A DNA stretch of 64,000 nucleotides from Pseudomonas sp. SDI (GCF_003105155.1 NZ_QETK01000011.1:1-64000), one strand, 5' to 3'; positions 18,956 to 27,864 are shown, numbered from the stretch's first letter. A program made the numbers and translations. Notes: a model not told the origin generated them from the sequence alone.

Positions 18956-20290
18956 TCAGGCGCTCGGCACCAACGGCAACTCCAGCATCGCCACAAACCC
19001 GCCCTGCGGATGGTTCTCCAGCACCAGGCTGCCGCCGTGGCGCTCCGCCGCGCGGCGGGCGATCGCCAAACCCAGGCCATGTCCTGGCGCGCTCTGTCCC
19101 GGTGCCCGGTAGAACGGTTCACCCAACTGTGCCAGGTGTTCCGCCGCCACCCCCGGACCATGGTCGCGCACGCTCAGCACAATGCGCTCGCTGTCCTGGC
19201 TCGCGGTAATTTCGATCGGCTGCCCCGCCGGGCTGAAGCGCAAGGCGTTGCGCAGCAGGTTGTCCAGCGCCCGCTCAAGCAAGGTCGGCCAGCCCTGCAG
19301 ATGCAACCCCGGCGTATCGCGCAGTACTAGCGGCTGCTCCGGCGCACTTAACTGGGCGTCCTTGCACACCGCCGCAAGCACCGCGTTCACGTCCACCGGC
19401 TCGGCATGTGCCTGTTCGGCGTCGACCCGTGCCAGTACCAGAATCTCGCTGATCAACGCCTCCAGTCGATCGCACTCACGGGTTAGCCGCGGCCAGTACG
19501 CGTCGCGCTGCTCCGGCGCGGCGCGCTCGGCCAGGGCCAGGGCAATGCGCAAGCGCGCCAATGGCGAGCGCAGTTCGTGCGAGACATCGCGCAGCAGTTG
19601 GCGCTGGCTGCCAATCAGGCTCTGCAACCGCGCACCCATGCGGTTGAAGTCATTGGCCAGCACGCCGAATTCGTCGCGACGGTTGGCCAGGCGGGCCAGG
19701 CTGTTCTGTTGATAACTGGTTTGCCCCAGGTCATGCACCGCCCCCCGCAGGCGGCTCAGCGGGCGGGTGATCGACAGGGTGACGAACAGGCTGAAAACGG
19801 TCAGCACCACGAGGGCGATGCCGAGCGCGCTCAACGGCCAGAGCAGGCTTTCACGATGCCAGGCGTCGAGTTCCGGGTGTGGGATGCGATAGATCAGCAG
19901 GTACGTGTCGCGGGTCTTGGGGCTGGTGTATTCCTCGGTCAGGCGTCGCCACGGCAATTGCCGGTCGTCGTTGTGCCGGCGCGCTTCGAAGGCCGCCGCA
20001 CGGCGCGGAAAGGTGCCCGGGACCACCGCTTCGCCGCTGTCGTTGAGCACCTGCACGTCGATGTTGTAGCGCCGCTTGCGCAGTTCCAGGTAACGCTGGG
20101 CAGCTTCCGGACCTTGCTCTTCGTAACGCTGCGTCCAGTTTTTAGCCAGGGTATTGAGGCCCGGATGACGGCTGAGGATCCAGGCATCCTGGTTGAGCAT
20201 GTGCCCGAGCAGGATCGACAGCCCGGCGACCAGGGCGATGGCCAGCCAGAAACTGGCCAGGATGCGCCAGAACAGTGAACGCAAGGGCAT
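18956..20290 (-). CDS. Sensor histidine kinase, CpxA-like
   Basis: A 444-residue membrane kinase. It has an N-terminal membrane helix (about 8-28), a periplasmic sensor of about 120 residues, a second helix (about 150-173), a HAMP domain, the dimerisation helix with the phospho-acceptor in RDVSHELRSPLARLR (His238), and the ATPase domain with N box NLLRNALRFS, G1 DHGPGV and G2 GHGLGLAI. It is the last gene of the unit coiled-coil protein / response regulator / Spy protein / kinase, and is separated from the Spy gene by 58 bp carrying a strong hairpin. The layout matches the P. aeruginosa CpxS-type system (PA3204-PA3206). Confidence 0.93.
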   Translation of the reverse strand: MPLRSLFWRILASFWLAIALVAGLSILLGHMLNQDAWILSRHPGLNTLAKNWTQRYEEQGPEAAQRYLELRKRRYNIDVQVLNDSGEAVVPGTFPRRAAAFEARRHNDDRQLPWRRLTEEYTSPKTRDTYLLIYRIPHPELDAWHRESLLWPLSALGIALVVLTVFSLFVTLSITRPLSRLRGAVHDLGQTSYQQNSLARLANRRDEFGVLANDFNRMGARLQSLIGSQRQLLRDVSHELRSPLARLRIALALAERAAPEQRDAYWPRLTRECDRLEALISEILVLARVDAEQAHAEPVDVNAVLAAVCKDAQLSAPEQPLVLRDTPGLHLQGWPTLLERALDNLLRNALRFSPAGQPIEITASQDSERIVLSVRDHGPGVAAEHLAQLGEPFYRAPGQSAPGHGLGLAIARRAAERHGGSLVLENHPQGGFVAMLELPLVPSA

Positions 20291-20309
20291 TTACCTCGAA
20301 GCCAAGAAG

Positions 20310-20333
20310 CCCGGCCTGCGCTGGCAGGCCGGG
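20310..20333 (-). terminator. Hairpin between the Spy gene and the kinase gene
   Basis: A perfect 10-bp GC stem (20310-20319 with 20324-20333) with a 4-nt loop, followed on the minus strand by CTTCTT. It could attenuate read-through from the periplasmic protein gene into the kinase gene, giving more Spy protein than kinase. Confidence 0.65.
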
Positions 20334-20348
20334 CGGGAGAAGGACAGC

Positions 20349-20762
20349 TTACTGGGCCTTGGTGGCTTTTTCAGCTTTCCAGGCTTTGAACTCGGCCCAT
20401 TCGGCACGGCGTTCTTCGCGTTGCTTCGCCAGTTCGTCGAACTGTTTCTGCTGTTCCGGCTTGAGCAGCGCGCGAATCTCGGCCTGGGATTTGTCATGCT
20501 TGGCCTTGATCTCGTCGTTCATGGCTTTCTGATCGGCGGCGGGCAGCTTGGCCAGGTAGCGCTCGGTGATCTCGTGACGGCTCTTCATCTGCTCGCCCAT
20601 CAGCTTGCCGATCTGCTGGCGCTGTTCGCGGGTCAGGTCCAGTTGGGCGAAAGGCGCGTCACCGCGGTGGTGCTCGCCGTGGCGCGGGCCGCCGTCAGGC
20701 ATGGCCATGGCAACCGTCGGCAGGGCGGCAGCGAACATCAGGGCGATAAGGGTCTTGCGCAT
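20349..20762 (-). CDS. Spy/CpxP family periplasmic protein
   Basis: A 137-residue secreted protein with a signal peptide cleaved after AMA (about residue 20). The mature chain is highly charged and helical, with the two LTxxQ-type motifs of the Spy/CpxP family (LDLTREQ near residue 42 and LLKPEQQ near 101). CpxP is a feedback inhibitor of CpxA, and Spy an ATP-independent chaperone. Location between regulator and kinase argues for a role as accessory sensor of this two-component pair. A 170-bp gap separates it from the response regulator gene upstream, enough for its own stress-induced promoter. Confidence 0.92.
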   Translation of the reverse strand: MRKTLIALMFAAALPTVAMAMPDGGPRHGEHHRGDAPFAQLDLTREQRQQIGKLMGEQMKSRHEITERYLAKLPAADQKAMNDEIKAKHDKSQAEIRALLKPEQQKQFDELAKQREERRAEWAEFKAWKAEKATKAQ

Positions 20763-20932
20763 GGTCTCTCTCCTTTCAGGGGCCGGTCGTTACCGGATGT
20801 GCCCAGTTTAGGGAGCGCAAGGTCAAGGGCCGTCAGGCAAGGGTAAAGCTTGGGTAAAGAGGGTGGGGGGAAGGGCTGACAAACCTTTCCGGCGGCCGCT
20901 CCCACAAACCCCACCGATCTCCCCGTATTGAC

Positions 20933-21610
20933 TCAGAGGCTGTAGTAGTAACCACGGCTGCGCAGCGCGACGATGCGCGGGCGGCCATCCGGGTGCGGGC
21001 CGATCTTTTTGCGCAGGTTGCTCACGTGCATGTCCAGGCTGCGGTCATACAGGGTCAACTTGCGGCCCAGGGCAATTTGCGCCAGTTCCTGCTTGTCCAG
21101 CGGTTCGCCGGGCTGGCGCAGCAATGCGTCGAGAATGCGACTCTCGGACAGGGTCAGGGTCAGCTCGCGACCATCGATGTCGACCACGCTGCGGGTCGGG
21201 CTGAAGCTCAGGTCGCCGACTTCCACCTGGGTTGGCGCTGGCGCCGGGTGGCTGCGGCGCAGCACCGCGCGCAAGCGCGCGGTCAGCTCGCGCGGGTCGC
21301 ACGGCTTGGCCAGGTAATCATCGGCGCCCAGCTCCAGGCCGAGAATCCGGTCCAGCGGTTCGCCACGTGCCGAGAGCATCAGCACCGGCAACTCGGCATG
21401 CTCGCTGCGCAACTGCTTGAGCAGCTCAAGGCCGCTGCCGTCGGGCAGCATCACGTCCAGCACGACGGCCGCAGGAGTACTGCTGGCCAAGGCCTGGCGG
21501 GCACTCTCGCCATCGTGGCAGGCGCGTACCTGGAAACCTTCCTGGCTCAGCCAACTGCCGAGCAGTTCGCAGAGTTCCTGGTCGTCATCAATCAGTAACA
21601 GCTCGCTCAT
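20933..21610 (-). CDS. OmpR-family response regulator, CpxR-like
   Basis: A 225-residue two-component regulator. The receiver domain has the acidic pocket at residues 8-10 and the phospho-acceptor Asp52 in VVLDVMLPDGSG; the C-terminal winged helix carries LTLTLSESRILDALLRQPGEPLDKQEL and the DNA-recognition region DMHVSNLRKKIG. P. aeruginosa CpxR (PA3204) of the same neighbourhood activates mexAB-oprM and envelope genes; the equivalence is by layout. It starts 7 bp after the coiled-coil membrane gene, so both are probably on one transcript. Confidence 0.93.
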   Translation of the reverse strand: MSELLLIDDDQELCELLGSWLSQEGFQVRACHDGESARQALASSTPAAVVLDVMLPDGSGLELLKQLRSEHAELPVLMLSARGEPLDRILGLELGADDYLAKPCDPRELTARLRAVLRRSHPAPAPTQVEVGDLSFSPTRSVVDIDGRELTLTLSESRILDALLRQPGEPLDKQELAQIALGRKLTLYDRSLDMHVSNLRKKIGPHPDGRPRIVALRSRGYYYSL

Positions 21611-21617
21611 GTCTCAC

Positions 21618-22019
21618 TCAATTCAACCATTGGCGGCGCCGTCTGAAGGTGCCGCTGGCTAAGATACCGCACACCGCCGCCAACAGGGCAACCCCGCCAC
21701 CAATCAGGAACCACTGCTGCTGATCGGTCAGCAGGCGTGGCAGGCCACTGGCCTGGGCTTCCTTGAGTTGCAGCTTGAGGCGCTGGTTCTCCTGGCGCAA
21801 ACGGGTCAGCTGGGCGCTCTCGCGCTCGCTGTCGGCATTTTGCAGTTGCTGGCTCAGCGCTTCGCGCTGGGTTTCGCTTTCTTTCAGTCGCTGTTGCAGT
21901 TCGGTGATCTGACTCCCGGCGCTCAACGACAGCGGGGTACTCGCCTGGGGCTCTTCAGCCTGGGCCAGCGGGGTCAGCAGCAACAGGCACAGCAGCATGG
22001 ACAACGGACCTTGACGCAT
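21618..22019 (-). CDS. Signal-peptide coiled-coil protein with C-terminal membrane helix
   Basis: A 133-residue protein: signal peptide (residues 1 to about 21), a coiled coil from about 38 to 85 (ITELQQRLKESETQREALSQ starts it), then one membrane helix (WFLIGGGVALLAAVCGILASG) and a basic tail RRRRQWLN. The last part resembles the C-terminus of the YgiM/TIGR04211 SH3-coiled-coil-TM family, but no SH3 domain is present. The start at 22019 follows AGGAG; the longer start at 22037 does not. It is the first gene of the Cpx-like operon, and its function is unknown. Confidence 0.8.
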   Translation of the reverse strand: MRQGPLSMLLCLLLLTPLAQAEEPQASTPLSLSAGSQITELQQRLKESETQREALSQQLQNADSERESAQLTRLRQENQRLKLQLKEAQASGLPRLLTDQQQWFLIGGGVALLAAVCGILASGTFRRRRQWLN

Positions 22020-22105
22020 CGGAACTCCTGATTCCAAACGAGTATTCAGGAGAATGTCGGCAGCCAGGCAGGAATAATGAGCAACAAGGTGTGAAAACGG
22101 CGAAA

Positions 22106-22131
22106 GGCGCCCCGGTTTTGCCCGGTGCGCC
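22106..22131 (-). terminator. Terminator after yciI
   Basis: A 10-bp stem with one mismatch (22106-22115 with 22122-22131), 6-nt loop, and TTTCGCCGTTTT following on the minus strand, 12 bp after the yciI stop. Confidence 0.65.
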
Positions 22132-22142
22132 CTTGTTGCAGG

Positions 22143-22442
22143 TTACGGCAGGACTTGCTTGAACGGCTTGACGATCACGTTGGCATAAACGCCCGCAGCG
22201 ATGTACGGGTCGGCGTCGGCCCAGGCCTGGGCGGCGTTCAGCGAGTCGAACTCGGCGACGATCAGGCTACCGCTGAAACCGGCGGCACCCGGGTCGTTGC
22301 TGTCGATGGCCGGGTGCGGACCGGCCAGCACCACGCGGCCTTCGGCCTTGAGTTGCTGCAGGCGCTCCAGATGCGCCGGGCGGGCGGCCAGGCGCGCGTC
22401 CAGGGAATTGGCAACGTCGGTGGCGATGATTGCGTAGAGCAT
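22143..22442 (-). CDS. yciI: YciI family protein
   Basis: A 99-residue dimeric ferredoxin-fold protein. It shows the conserved MLYAIIATD opening, the His-Leu motif [17 protein letters not shown], the GP-D segment and [22 protein letters not shown] with the conserved active-site Asp. E. coli YciI is reported to catalyse hydrolytic dehalogenation of chloro-lactate-like compounds in vitro; the physiological role is unclear. The start at 22442 sits one base after the yciB stop, so translation is coupled. Confidence 0.93.
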   Translation of the reverse strand: MLYAIIATDVANSLDARLAARPAHLERLQQLKAEGRVVLAGPHPAIDSNDPGAAGFSGSLIVAEFDSLNAAQAWADADPYIAAGVYANVIVKPFKQVLP

Positions 22443-22443
22443 G

Positions 22444-23040
22444 TCAGTCCTCGGTTTTTGGGGTGGTCGGGTCGCTGTCGTGCAGGTGGCGCGACAGGTA
22501 GACACCCTGGGCGACGAGGAACAGCACGGTCATGCCGAGGCTGCCGAATACCTTGAAGTCGACCCAGAAGTCCTGGAAGGTGAACGCGACGAACAGATTG
22601 GCCGCGCCGCAGAACAGGAAGAAGCCGATCCAGGCGATGTTCAGGCGCGTCCAGACCGCGTCCGGCAGGCTCAGGGCGTGGCCCATGATGCGCTTGATCA
22701 ACACCCGGTCGCCAATGAAGTGGCTACCGGTGAAGGCCAGGGCGAACAGCCAGTTGACCACCGGGGCTTTCCATTTGAGGAAGGTTTCGCTGTGGAAGGC
22801 CAGGGTCAGGCCGCCGAACACCAGGCAGGCGACCAAGGTCAGCCATTGGCCTTTTTCCAGGCGCCGCTGACGAATGAACAGCGCGCCATAGACCACCAGC
22901 GAGCTGGCAATCAGCATCGCCGTAGCGCTGTAGATGCCGCCGAAGGTGAAGGACTGGCCGGCAACGTCGACGGTGCGCGGGTCGAGTTTGTAAACGATGA
23001 AGAACAGCAACAGCGGGATGAAATCGATGAATTGTTTCAC
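22444..23040 (-). CDS. yciB: Inner-membrane septation protein A (YciB/IspZ)
   Basis: A 198-residue membrane protein with five to six helices. It has the N-terminal [18 protein letters not shown] and the family motif [19 protein letters not shown], and ends in a charged cytoplasmic tail. YciB takes part in cell-envelope integrity with DcrB and in septum formation. The GTG at 23040 is chosen because it gives the conserved N-terminus; neither it nor the ATG at 23079 has a strong ribosome site. It is followed immediately by yciI and is divergent from the PHP phosphatase gene, as in many gamma-proteobacteria. Confidence 0.92.
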   Translation of the reverse strand: MKQFIDFIPLLLFFIVYKLDPRTVDVAGQSFTFGGIYSATAMLIASSLVVYGALFIRQRRLEKGQWLTLVACLVFGGLTLAFHSETFLKWKAPVVNWLFALAFTGSHFIGDRVLIKRIMGHALSLPDAVWTRLNIAWIGFFLFCGAANLFVAFTFQDFWVDFKVFGSLGMTVLFLVAQGVYLSRHLHDSDPTTPKTED

Positions 23041-23106
23041 AGTGGCAGCCAGAAGCAGGATGTGCCGGCATAATAACAAACATCAATGAGAGCGAAAGCG
23101 TCACCT

Positions 23107-23970
23107 ATGAATGTTGATCTGCACTGCCACAGCACCGCCTCCGATGGCTCTTTGACGCCTACGGCGCTGGTTGCGCGTGCTCATGAGCGCGGCGTGCAGC
23201 TGCTGTCGCTGACCGACCACGATACCCTCGACGGCCTGTCCGAGGCCCGCGCAGCGGCCCAGGTGCTGGGCATGCGCTGGGTCAGCGGGGTCGAACTGTC
23301 CTGCACCTGGGCCGGTGCCACCATCCATATTCTTGGCTACGATTTCGCCCTCGACGCACCCCCGTTGGTCGCCGCGGTCCAGTCGCTGCACGAAGGGCGC
23401 TGGTTGCGGGCCGAGGAAATCGGCCGGCGCCTGGCGGCCAAGGGCATGCCCGGGGCGCTGGACGGCGCGCGGGCGATCCAGCAAGCCCTGGGCGACAGCG
23501 GCAACGCGCCGGCGCGGCCGCATTTCGCCGACTTCCTGATCCAGGCCGGCCACGTCAAGGACCGCGCCGAGGCGTTTCGCAAGTGGCTCGGCGCCGGCAA
23601 GCTGGGCGATGTGAAACTGCACTGGCCGACGCTCGAAGACACCGTCCAGACCCTGCGCAGTGCCGGCGCCTGGGTCAGCCTGGCGCACCCGATGCACTAT
23701 GATTTCACCCGCAGCAAGCGCCGTCGGCTGATTGCCGACTATATTCAAGCGGGCGGGCAGGCGTTGGAAGTGGTCAATGGCATGATGCCGGCCGAGCAGG
23801 TCGGCACGATGTCGATCCTGGCCCGCGAATTTGGCCTGCTGGCCAGTGCCGGCAGCGATTTTCATGGCCCGGGCACCTGGTCCGAGATCGGGGTGCACCG
23901 ACCTCTGCCGGAGGATCTGCCGCCGCTGTGGCGTCGGTTCAAACATGAGCAGCCTATCGCGGCCGTCTGA
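23107..23970 (+). CDS. rnm: PHP-domain nucleoside 3',5'-bisphosphate phosphatase / RNase AM
   Basis: A 287-residue metal-dependent phosphoesterase. The N-terminal DLHCHSTASDGS supplies the first histidines (His6, His8), LTDHDTLDG the next motif, and SAGSDFHGPG near residue 250 the last. This matches E. coli YciV (RNase AM), which trims 5' ends of rRNAs and hydrolyses 3'-phosphoadenosine nucleotides. The start at 23107 (MNVDLHCH) is fixed by the motif position. It heads a forward cluster with yciO, scpA and scpB; the gap to yciO is 13 bp. Confidence 0.93.
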   Translation: MNVDLHCHSTASDGSLTPTALVARAHERGVQLLSLTDHDTLDGLSEARAAAQVLGMRWVSGVELSCTWAGATIHILGYDFALDAPPLVAAVQSLHEGRWLRAEEIGRRLAAKGMPGALDGARAIQQALGDSGNAPARPHFADFLIQAGHVKDRAEAFRKWLGAGKLGDVKLHWPTLEDTVQTLRSAGAWVSLAHPMHYDFTRSKRRRLIADYIQAGGQALEVVNGMMPAEQVGTMSILAREFGLLASAGSDFHGPGTWSEIGVHRPLPEDLPPLWRRFKHEQPIAAV

Positions 23971-23983
23971 ACAGGAAGGACAA

Positions 23984-24613
23984 GTGAGTCAATTTTTCCA
24001 GATTCATGCGGAGAACCCGCAAGCGCGCCTGATCAAACAGGCGGTCGAAATCATCCGCAAGGGCGGGGTGGTGGTCTACCCCACCGACTCGGCCTACGCC
24101 ATGGGTTGCCAGATCGGTGACAAGAACGCCGTCGAGCGGGTTCGCCGCCTGCGGCAGTTGGACAAGAACCACAACTTCACCCTGCTGTGCTGCGACCTGT
24201 CGCAGATGGGCCTGTTCGCCAAGATCGACACGGCCAACTTCCGTCTGCTCAAGGCCCATGTGCCCGGCCCCTATACCTTCGTCCTCAACGCCACCCGCGA
24301 AGTGCCACGCCTGTTGCTGCACGACAAGCGCCGTACCATTGGCCTGCGCGTGCCGTCCAACCCGATTGCCCTGGCCCTGCTGGAGGAACTCGGCGAGCCG
24401 CTGATGAGCGTGAGCCTGATCATGCCCGGCGAAACCGAGCCGATGACCGATCCCTATGAGATCCGCCAGGCTCTGGAGCATCACGTAGACCTGATCATCG
24501 ACGGCGGTTTCGGCGATCTCAAGGCCTCCACTGTGATCGACCTGTCGGGCGACGAGCCCGAGGTGATCCGCGTCGGTTGTGGCGATCCGGCCCCGTTCAT
24601 GGTCGAAGCGTGA
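23984..24613 (+). CDS. yciO: YciO (Sua5/YrdC family) protein
   Basis: A 209-residue protein of the threonylcarbamoyl-AMP synthase fold. It shows GGVVVYPTDSAYAMGC (the KxxG/PTDT-like motif of the nucleotide pocket) and RTIGLRVPSNPIALALL. The TDSxYAxG version marks the YciO branch, whose exact role is unclear and which does not usually replace Sua5/TsaC. The GTG start follows AGGAAGGACAA. Its last codons overlap the scpA start (GTGA at 24610-24613), so the two are translationally coupled. Confidence 0.92.
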   Translation: MSQFFQIHAENPQARLIKQAVEIIRKGGVVVYPTDSAYAMGCQIGDKNAVERVRRLRQLDKNHNFTLLCCDLSQMGLFAKIDTANFRLLKAHVPGPYTFVLNATREVPRLLLHDKRRTIGLRVPSNPIALALLEELGEPLMSVSLIMPGETEPMTDPYEIRQALEHHVDLIIDGGFGDLKASTVIDLSGDEPEVIRVGCGDPAPFMVEA

Positions 24614-25440
24614 GCCAGGCGTCAAGCGTCGAAGCGGTTGTCGATCCCCAGGCCGGTGCCCAGCAGGAACTGCCGCTGGTGCTGGTCTACGGTCAGGCGC
24701 TCACCGAAATGCCGGTGGACCTGTACATCCCGCCGGATGCGCTGGAAGTCTTTCTCGAAGCCTTCGAAGGCCCGCTCGACCTGCTGCTGTACCTGATCCG
24801 CAAGCAGAACGTCGACATCCTCGACATTCCCGTGGCGGAAATTACCCGGCAGTACATGGGCTACGTCGAGCTGATGAAGGAAGTGCGCCTGGAACTGGCC
24901 GCCGAGTACCTGGTGATGGCCGCCATGCTCGCCGAGATCAAGTCGCGCATGCTCTTGCCGCGCTCCGCCGAGGTCGAGGCGGAAGAGGACGATCCGCGTG
25001 CCGAACTGATCCGTCGCCTGCAGGAATATGAGCGCTTCAAGGCCGCTGCCGAAGGCATCGACGGCCTCAGCCGGGTTGGCCGGGAAATCATCGTGCCGCG
25101 CCTCGACGCGCCGCAGGCCAAGGCGCGCAAGCTGTTGCCGGATGTCAGCCTGGAAGAAGTGCTGCTGTCGATGGCCGAAGTGATGCGCCGTGGCGATCTG
25201 TTCGAAAGCCATCAGGTCAGTCGCGAGGCGCTGTCGACCCGCGAACGCATGAGCGAGGTGCTGGAACGGCTCAAGGGTGGCGGTTTCGTGCCCTTCGTCG
25301 AGCTGTTTACGGCCGAAGAAGGCAAGCTCGGCGTGGTGGTGACCTTTATGGCGATTCTTGAGCTGGTCAAGGAATCGCTGGTGGAATTGGTGCAAAATGA
25401 GCCGTTTGCCCCGATCCACGTGCGCGCCCGCGCCGAGTAA
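24610..25440 (+). CDS. scpA: Segregation and condensation protein A
   Basis: A 276-residue kleisin that bridges SMC heads in the SMC-ScpAB condensin. The N-terminal SMC-neck-binding region is recognisable from EVFLEAFEGPLDLLLYLIRK (about residues 47-66), and the C-terminal winged helix has FVPFVELFTAEEGKLGVVVTFMAILELVK. Before that is a non-conserved extension of about 35 residues when the coupled GTG at 24610 is used; an alternative start at 24712 (MPVDLYIPP) would remove it. The gene precedes scpB by 17 bp. Confidence 0.95.
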   Translation: MSQASSVEAVVDPQAGAQQELPLVLVYGQALTEMPVDLYIPPDALEVFLEAFEGPLDLLLYLIRKQNVDILDIPVAEITRQYMGYVELMKEVRLELAAEYLVMAAMLAEIKSRMLLPRSAEVEAEEDDPRAELIRRLQEYERFKAAAEGIDGLSRVGREIIVPRLDAPQAKARKLLPDVSLEEVLLSMAEVMRRGDLFESHQVSREALSTRERMSEVLERLKGGGFVPFVELFTAEEGKLGVVVTFMAILELVKESLVELVQNEPFAPIHVRARAE

Positions 25441-25457
25441 CCTCCACGAGCCCATCG

Positions 25458-26234
25458 ATGAACCTGACCGATCCGCGCGACCTCGCGCCCCTGCTGGAGG
25501 CCTTTCTGCTGGCCTCGGGTAAACCGCAATCGCTGGAGCGCCTTTTCGAACTGTTCGAGGAAGCCGAGCGCCCGGAAGCGGCGGTATTCAAGAAGGCCCT
25601 TGAACTGCTGCGCAAGTCCTGCGCGGGGCGTGCCTTCGAACTGAAGGAAGTCGCCTCGGGTTATCGCCTGCAGATTCGCGAAGACTACGCGCCCTGGGTC
25701 GGCCGCTTGTGGGAAGAGCGCCCGCAGCGCTACTCCCGGGCCTTGCTCGAAACCCTGGCGCTGATTGCCTACCGCCAGCCCATTACCCGTGGCGAGATCG
25801 AGGATGTGCGCGGCGTGGCGGTGAACACCAACATCATCAAGACCCTGCTCGAGCGCGAGTGGGTGCGCATCGTCGGCTACCGCGAAGTCCCCGGCAGGCC
25901 GGCGATGTTCGCCACCACCAAGGCGTTTCTCGACCACTTCAACCTGAAGAACCTCGACGACCTGCCGTCGCTGGCCGAACTGCGCGAAATGGAGCCCGAG
26001 CCGCTGCTGGAGCTGGACGATGCGCCGGTGCCGGCGCACCTGCAGGCGCTGGCCGATGCAAGCGCCGAAGAACCGCCAGTGGTCGAGGAGACCAGCTTCC
26101 GCAGCCTGCTGGTGGAGCTGGACTCGATGGAGGAGGGCTTGAAGATCGACTTCGACGATCTGCTGCCGGACACGCCAGAGGTCAGCACCGACGACGAAGA
26201 CCTTGAAGCGTTGCCGGCGGTGCCGCGCGACTGA
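25458..26234 (+). CDS. scpB: Segregation and condensation protein B
   Basis: A 258-residue partner of ScpA. It has two winged-helix domains, with the conserved RYSRALLETLALIAYRQPITRGEIEDVRGV split across residues 95-124 and the LLEREWVRIVGYREVPGRPAMFATT motif after it. The last 70 residues are an acidic, low-complexity tail seen in Pseudomonas ScpB proteins. With ScpA and SMC (not in this window) it forms the chromosome-condensing complex. Confidence 0.95.
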   Translation: MNLTDPRDLAPLLEAFLLASGKPQSLERLFELFEEAERPEAAVFKKALELLRKSCAGRAFELKEVASGYRLQIREDYAPWVGRLWEERPQRYSRALLETLALIAYRQPITRGEIEDVRGVAVNTNIIKTLLEREWVRIVGYREVPGRPAMFATTKAFLDHFNLKNLDDLPSLAELREMEPEPLLELDDAPVPAHLQALADASAEEPPVVEETSFRSLLVELDSMEEGLKIDFDDLLPDTPEVSTDDEDLEALPAVPRD

Positions 26235-26387
26235 GCCGGCCTTCGGGCAGAAAAACCCGTTGCGCCGAGGAATATCGACTAGTCTGTGGTGCGTTCATGG
26301 CGCGTTCAGCGTATGATTTGCGACCTTTTTGGCGCCCGTTCGCCAGAAACCCGAATTCAAACACTACTTACACCGGGAGGTGCCCAG

Positions 26388-27443
26388 ATGAGTGAGCAAG
26401 ACCTGCAAGACACCCCGCCACGCCCCGCTGGCGAAAAACTTCAAAAAGTCCTGGCGCGCATTGGCGTCGGCTCGCGTCGCGACGTTGAAGCCTGGATCGG
26501 CGAAGGCCGGATCAAGGTCAACGGCGTTGCCGCTACCCTCGGTCAGCGCGTCGACATGCACGATGCGATTTCCGTCGACGGTCGCCTGATCAAGCGCGAA
26601 GAAGCCGCCGAAACCGTACGCCGCGTGATCATGTACAACAAGCCTGATGGCGAGATCTGCACCCGTGACGACCCGGAAGGCCGCCCGACCGTGTTCGACC
26701 GCCTGCCACGGCCGAAAGAAGGCCGCTGGATCAACGTCGGCCGTCTCGACATCAATACCACCGGCCTGCTGATGTTCACCACCGACGGTGAGCTGGCCAA
26801 CCGCCTGATGCACCCGTCGTCGGAAATGGACCGCGAGTACGCCGTACGTGTCCGCGGTGAAGTCGACGAAGACATGATTGCCCGCCTCAAGGCTGGCGTT
26901 GTGCTCGAAGACGGCCCGGCGCGTTTCACCGATATCCAGGAAGCGCCTGGCGGTGAAGGTTTCAACCACTGGTATCACTGCGTGGTGATGGAAGGGCGCA
27001 ACCGTGAAGTTCGCCGCCTGTGGGAATCCCAGGGGTTGGTGGTCAGCCGCCTGAAGCGCGTGCGTTTCGGCCCGGTGTTCCTCAATTCCGACCTGCCGAT
27101 GGGCCGCTGGCGCGAAATGAGCCAGGGCGAAGTCAACATCCTCGCCGGCGAAGTGGGCCTGGCCCCGGTCGCGTTGCCAGCGGTCAAGGGCAAGGACAAG
27201 GAAAAGGCCGAGCGTATGCAGCGCAAGTCGTCCAAGCCGATTGGCCGTGGCGAGCGCGTGCGTTCGTTGCGTCCGGCGAAGGAGGGTGCGAGCGAGCGCC
27301 CGGCGCGTCAGCCGCGCGATGAAGGCGCTGCCGGCCGTAAAGGGCGCAGCACGGTCGCCGAGCGTCCGAGCGACATGAAGCAACGCCGTCCGGCGCCGAA
27401 GCGCCCGGGTAGCAGCCGTGGCAAGCCGCCAAAGGCTGACTGA
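26388..27443 (+). CDS. rluB: Ribosomal large subunit pseudouridine synthase B
   Basis: A 351-residue enzyme that makes pseudouridine 2605 in 23S rRNA. An S4 RNA-binding domain (about 15-75, KLQKVLARIGVGSRRDVEAW) precedes the catalytic domain with the RsuA-family motif NVGRLDINTTGLLMFT, which contains the catalytic Asp. The C-terminal 90 residues are a very basic, disordered tail rich in Arg, Lys and Pro, as in RluB of other pseudomonads. The start at 26388 follows GGGAGG; a longer open frame starts at 26286 without a ribosome site. A terminator lies 18 bp downstream. Confidence 0.95.
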   Translation: MSEQDLQDTPPRPAGEKLQKVLARIGVGSRRDVEAWIGEGRIKVNGVAATLGQRVDMHDAISVDGRLIKREEAAETVRRVIMYNKPDGEICTRDDPEGRPTVFDRLPRPKEGRWINVGRLDINTTGLLMFTTDGELANRLMHPSSEMDREYAVRVRGEVDEDMIARLKAGVVLEDGPARFTDIQEAPGGEGFNHWYHCVVMEGRNREVRRLWESQGLVVSRLKRVRFGPVFLNSDLPMGRWREMSQGEVNILAGEVGLAPVALPAVKGKDKEKAERMQRKSSKPIGRGERVRSLRPAKEGASERPARQPRDEGAAGRKGRSTVAERPSDMKQRRPAPKRPGSSRGKPPKAD

Positions 27444-27460
27444 GTGGTGTGAGTGTGAAA

Positions 27461-27488
27461 AGGCCATCCTTCGGGGTGGCTTTTTTTG
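27461..27488 (+). terminator. Intrinsic terminator of rluB
   Basis: Stem GCCATCC/GGGTGGC (27463-27469 with 27474-27480) with a TTCG tetraloop, followed by seven T residues (27481-27487). Confidence 0.92.
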
Positions 27489-27547
27489 GTCTGGCGTTCG
27501 GTGCTCGTCCCGCGATGAGGCCATAGCAGACGCTCTAGATCAAGGGT

Positions 27548-27586
27548 TGTAAAGCATTTACACCGCATTGTAAAAATATCGTTACA
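27548..27586 (+). promoter_or_regulatory. Two TyrR/PhhR-box-like palindromes
   Basis: The second site, TGTAAA-N6-GTTACA (27569-27586), matches the TyrR/PhhR consensus TGTAAA-N6-TTTACA with one mismatch. The first, TGTAAA-N3-TTTACA (27548-27562), has perfect arms but a spacer of 3. They lie about 300 bp before the probable permease promoter, a distance compatible with an activator site but not proof of one. Confidence 0.5.
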
Positions 27587-27864
27587 AATTCCCGCGCAAT
27601 TGCCAGTCAAATCCTCAGCGCCGCAGTCCGCGTAAACAAACCTTGCCGAAACCCCGTCGGCGAACTGCTTTACGCTCACGTCAAGGCCTTGCTCCAGCCC
27701 GCAGACAACGGTGATATGTGCCCATTGCCATCGTGCACAGCCCGGCCGCAGAGCCAGGTAAAACATAAGAACAAATGGAGGCGCCATGCACGCCGTACAC
27801 GTCCCCAGGCTTCATCTCTCCCGCCGGATCGCTGCGTCTCGTCGTCAGACAGTTACGCAACGTG

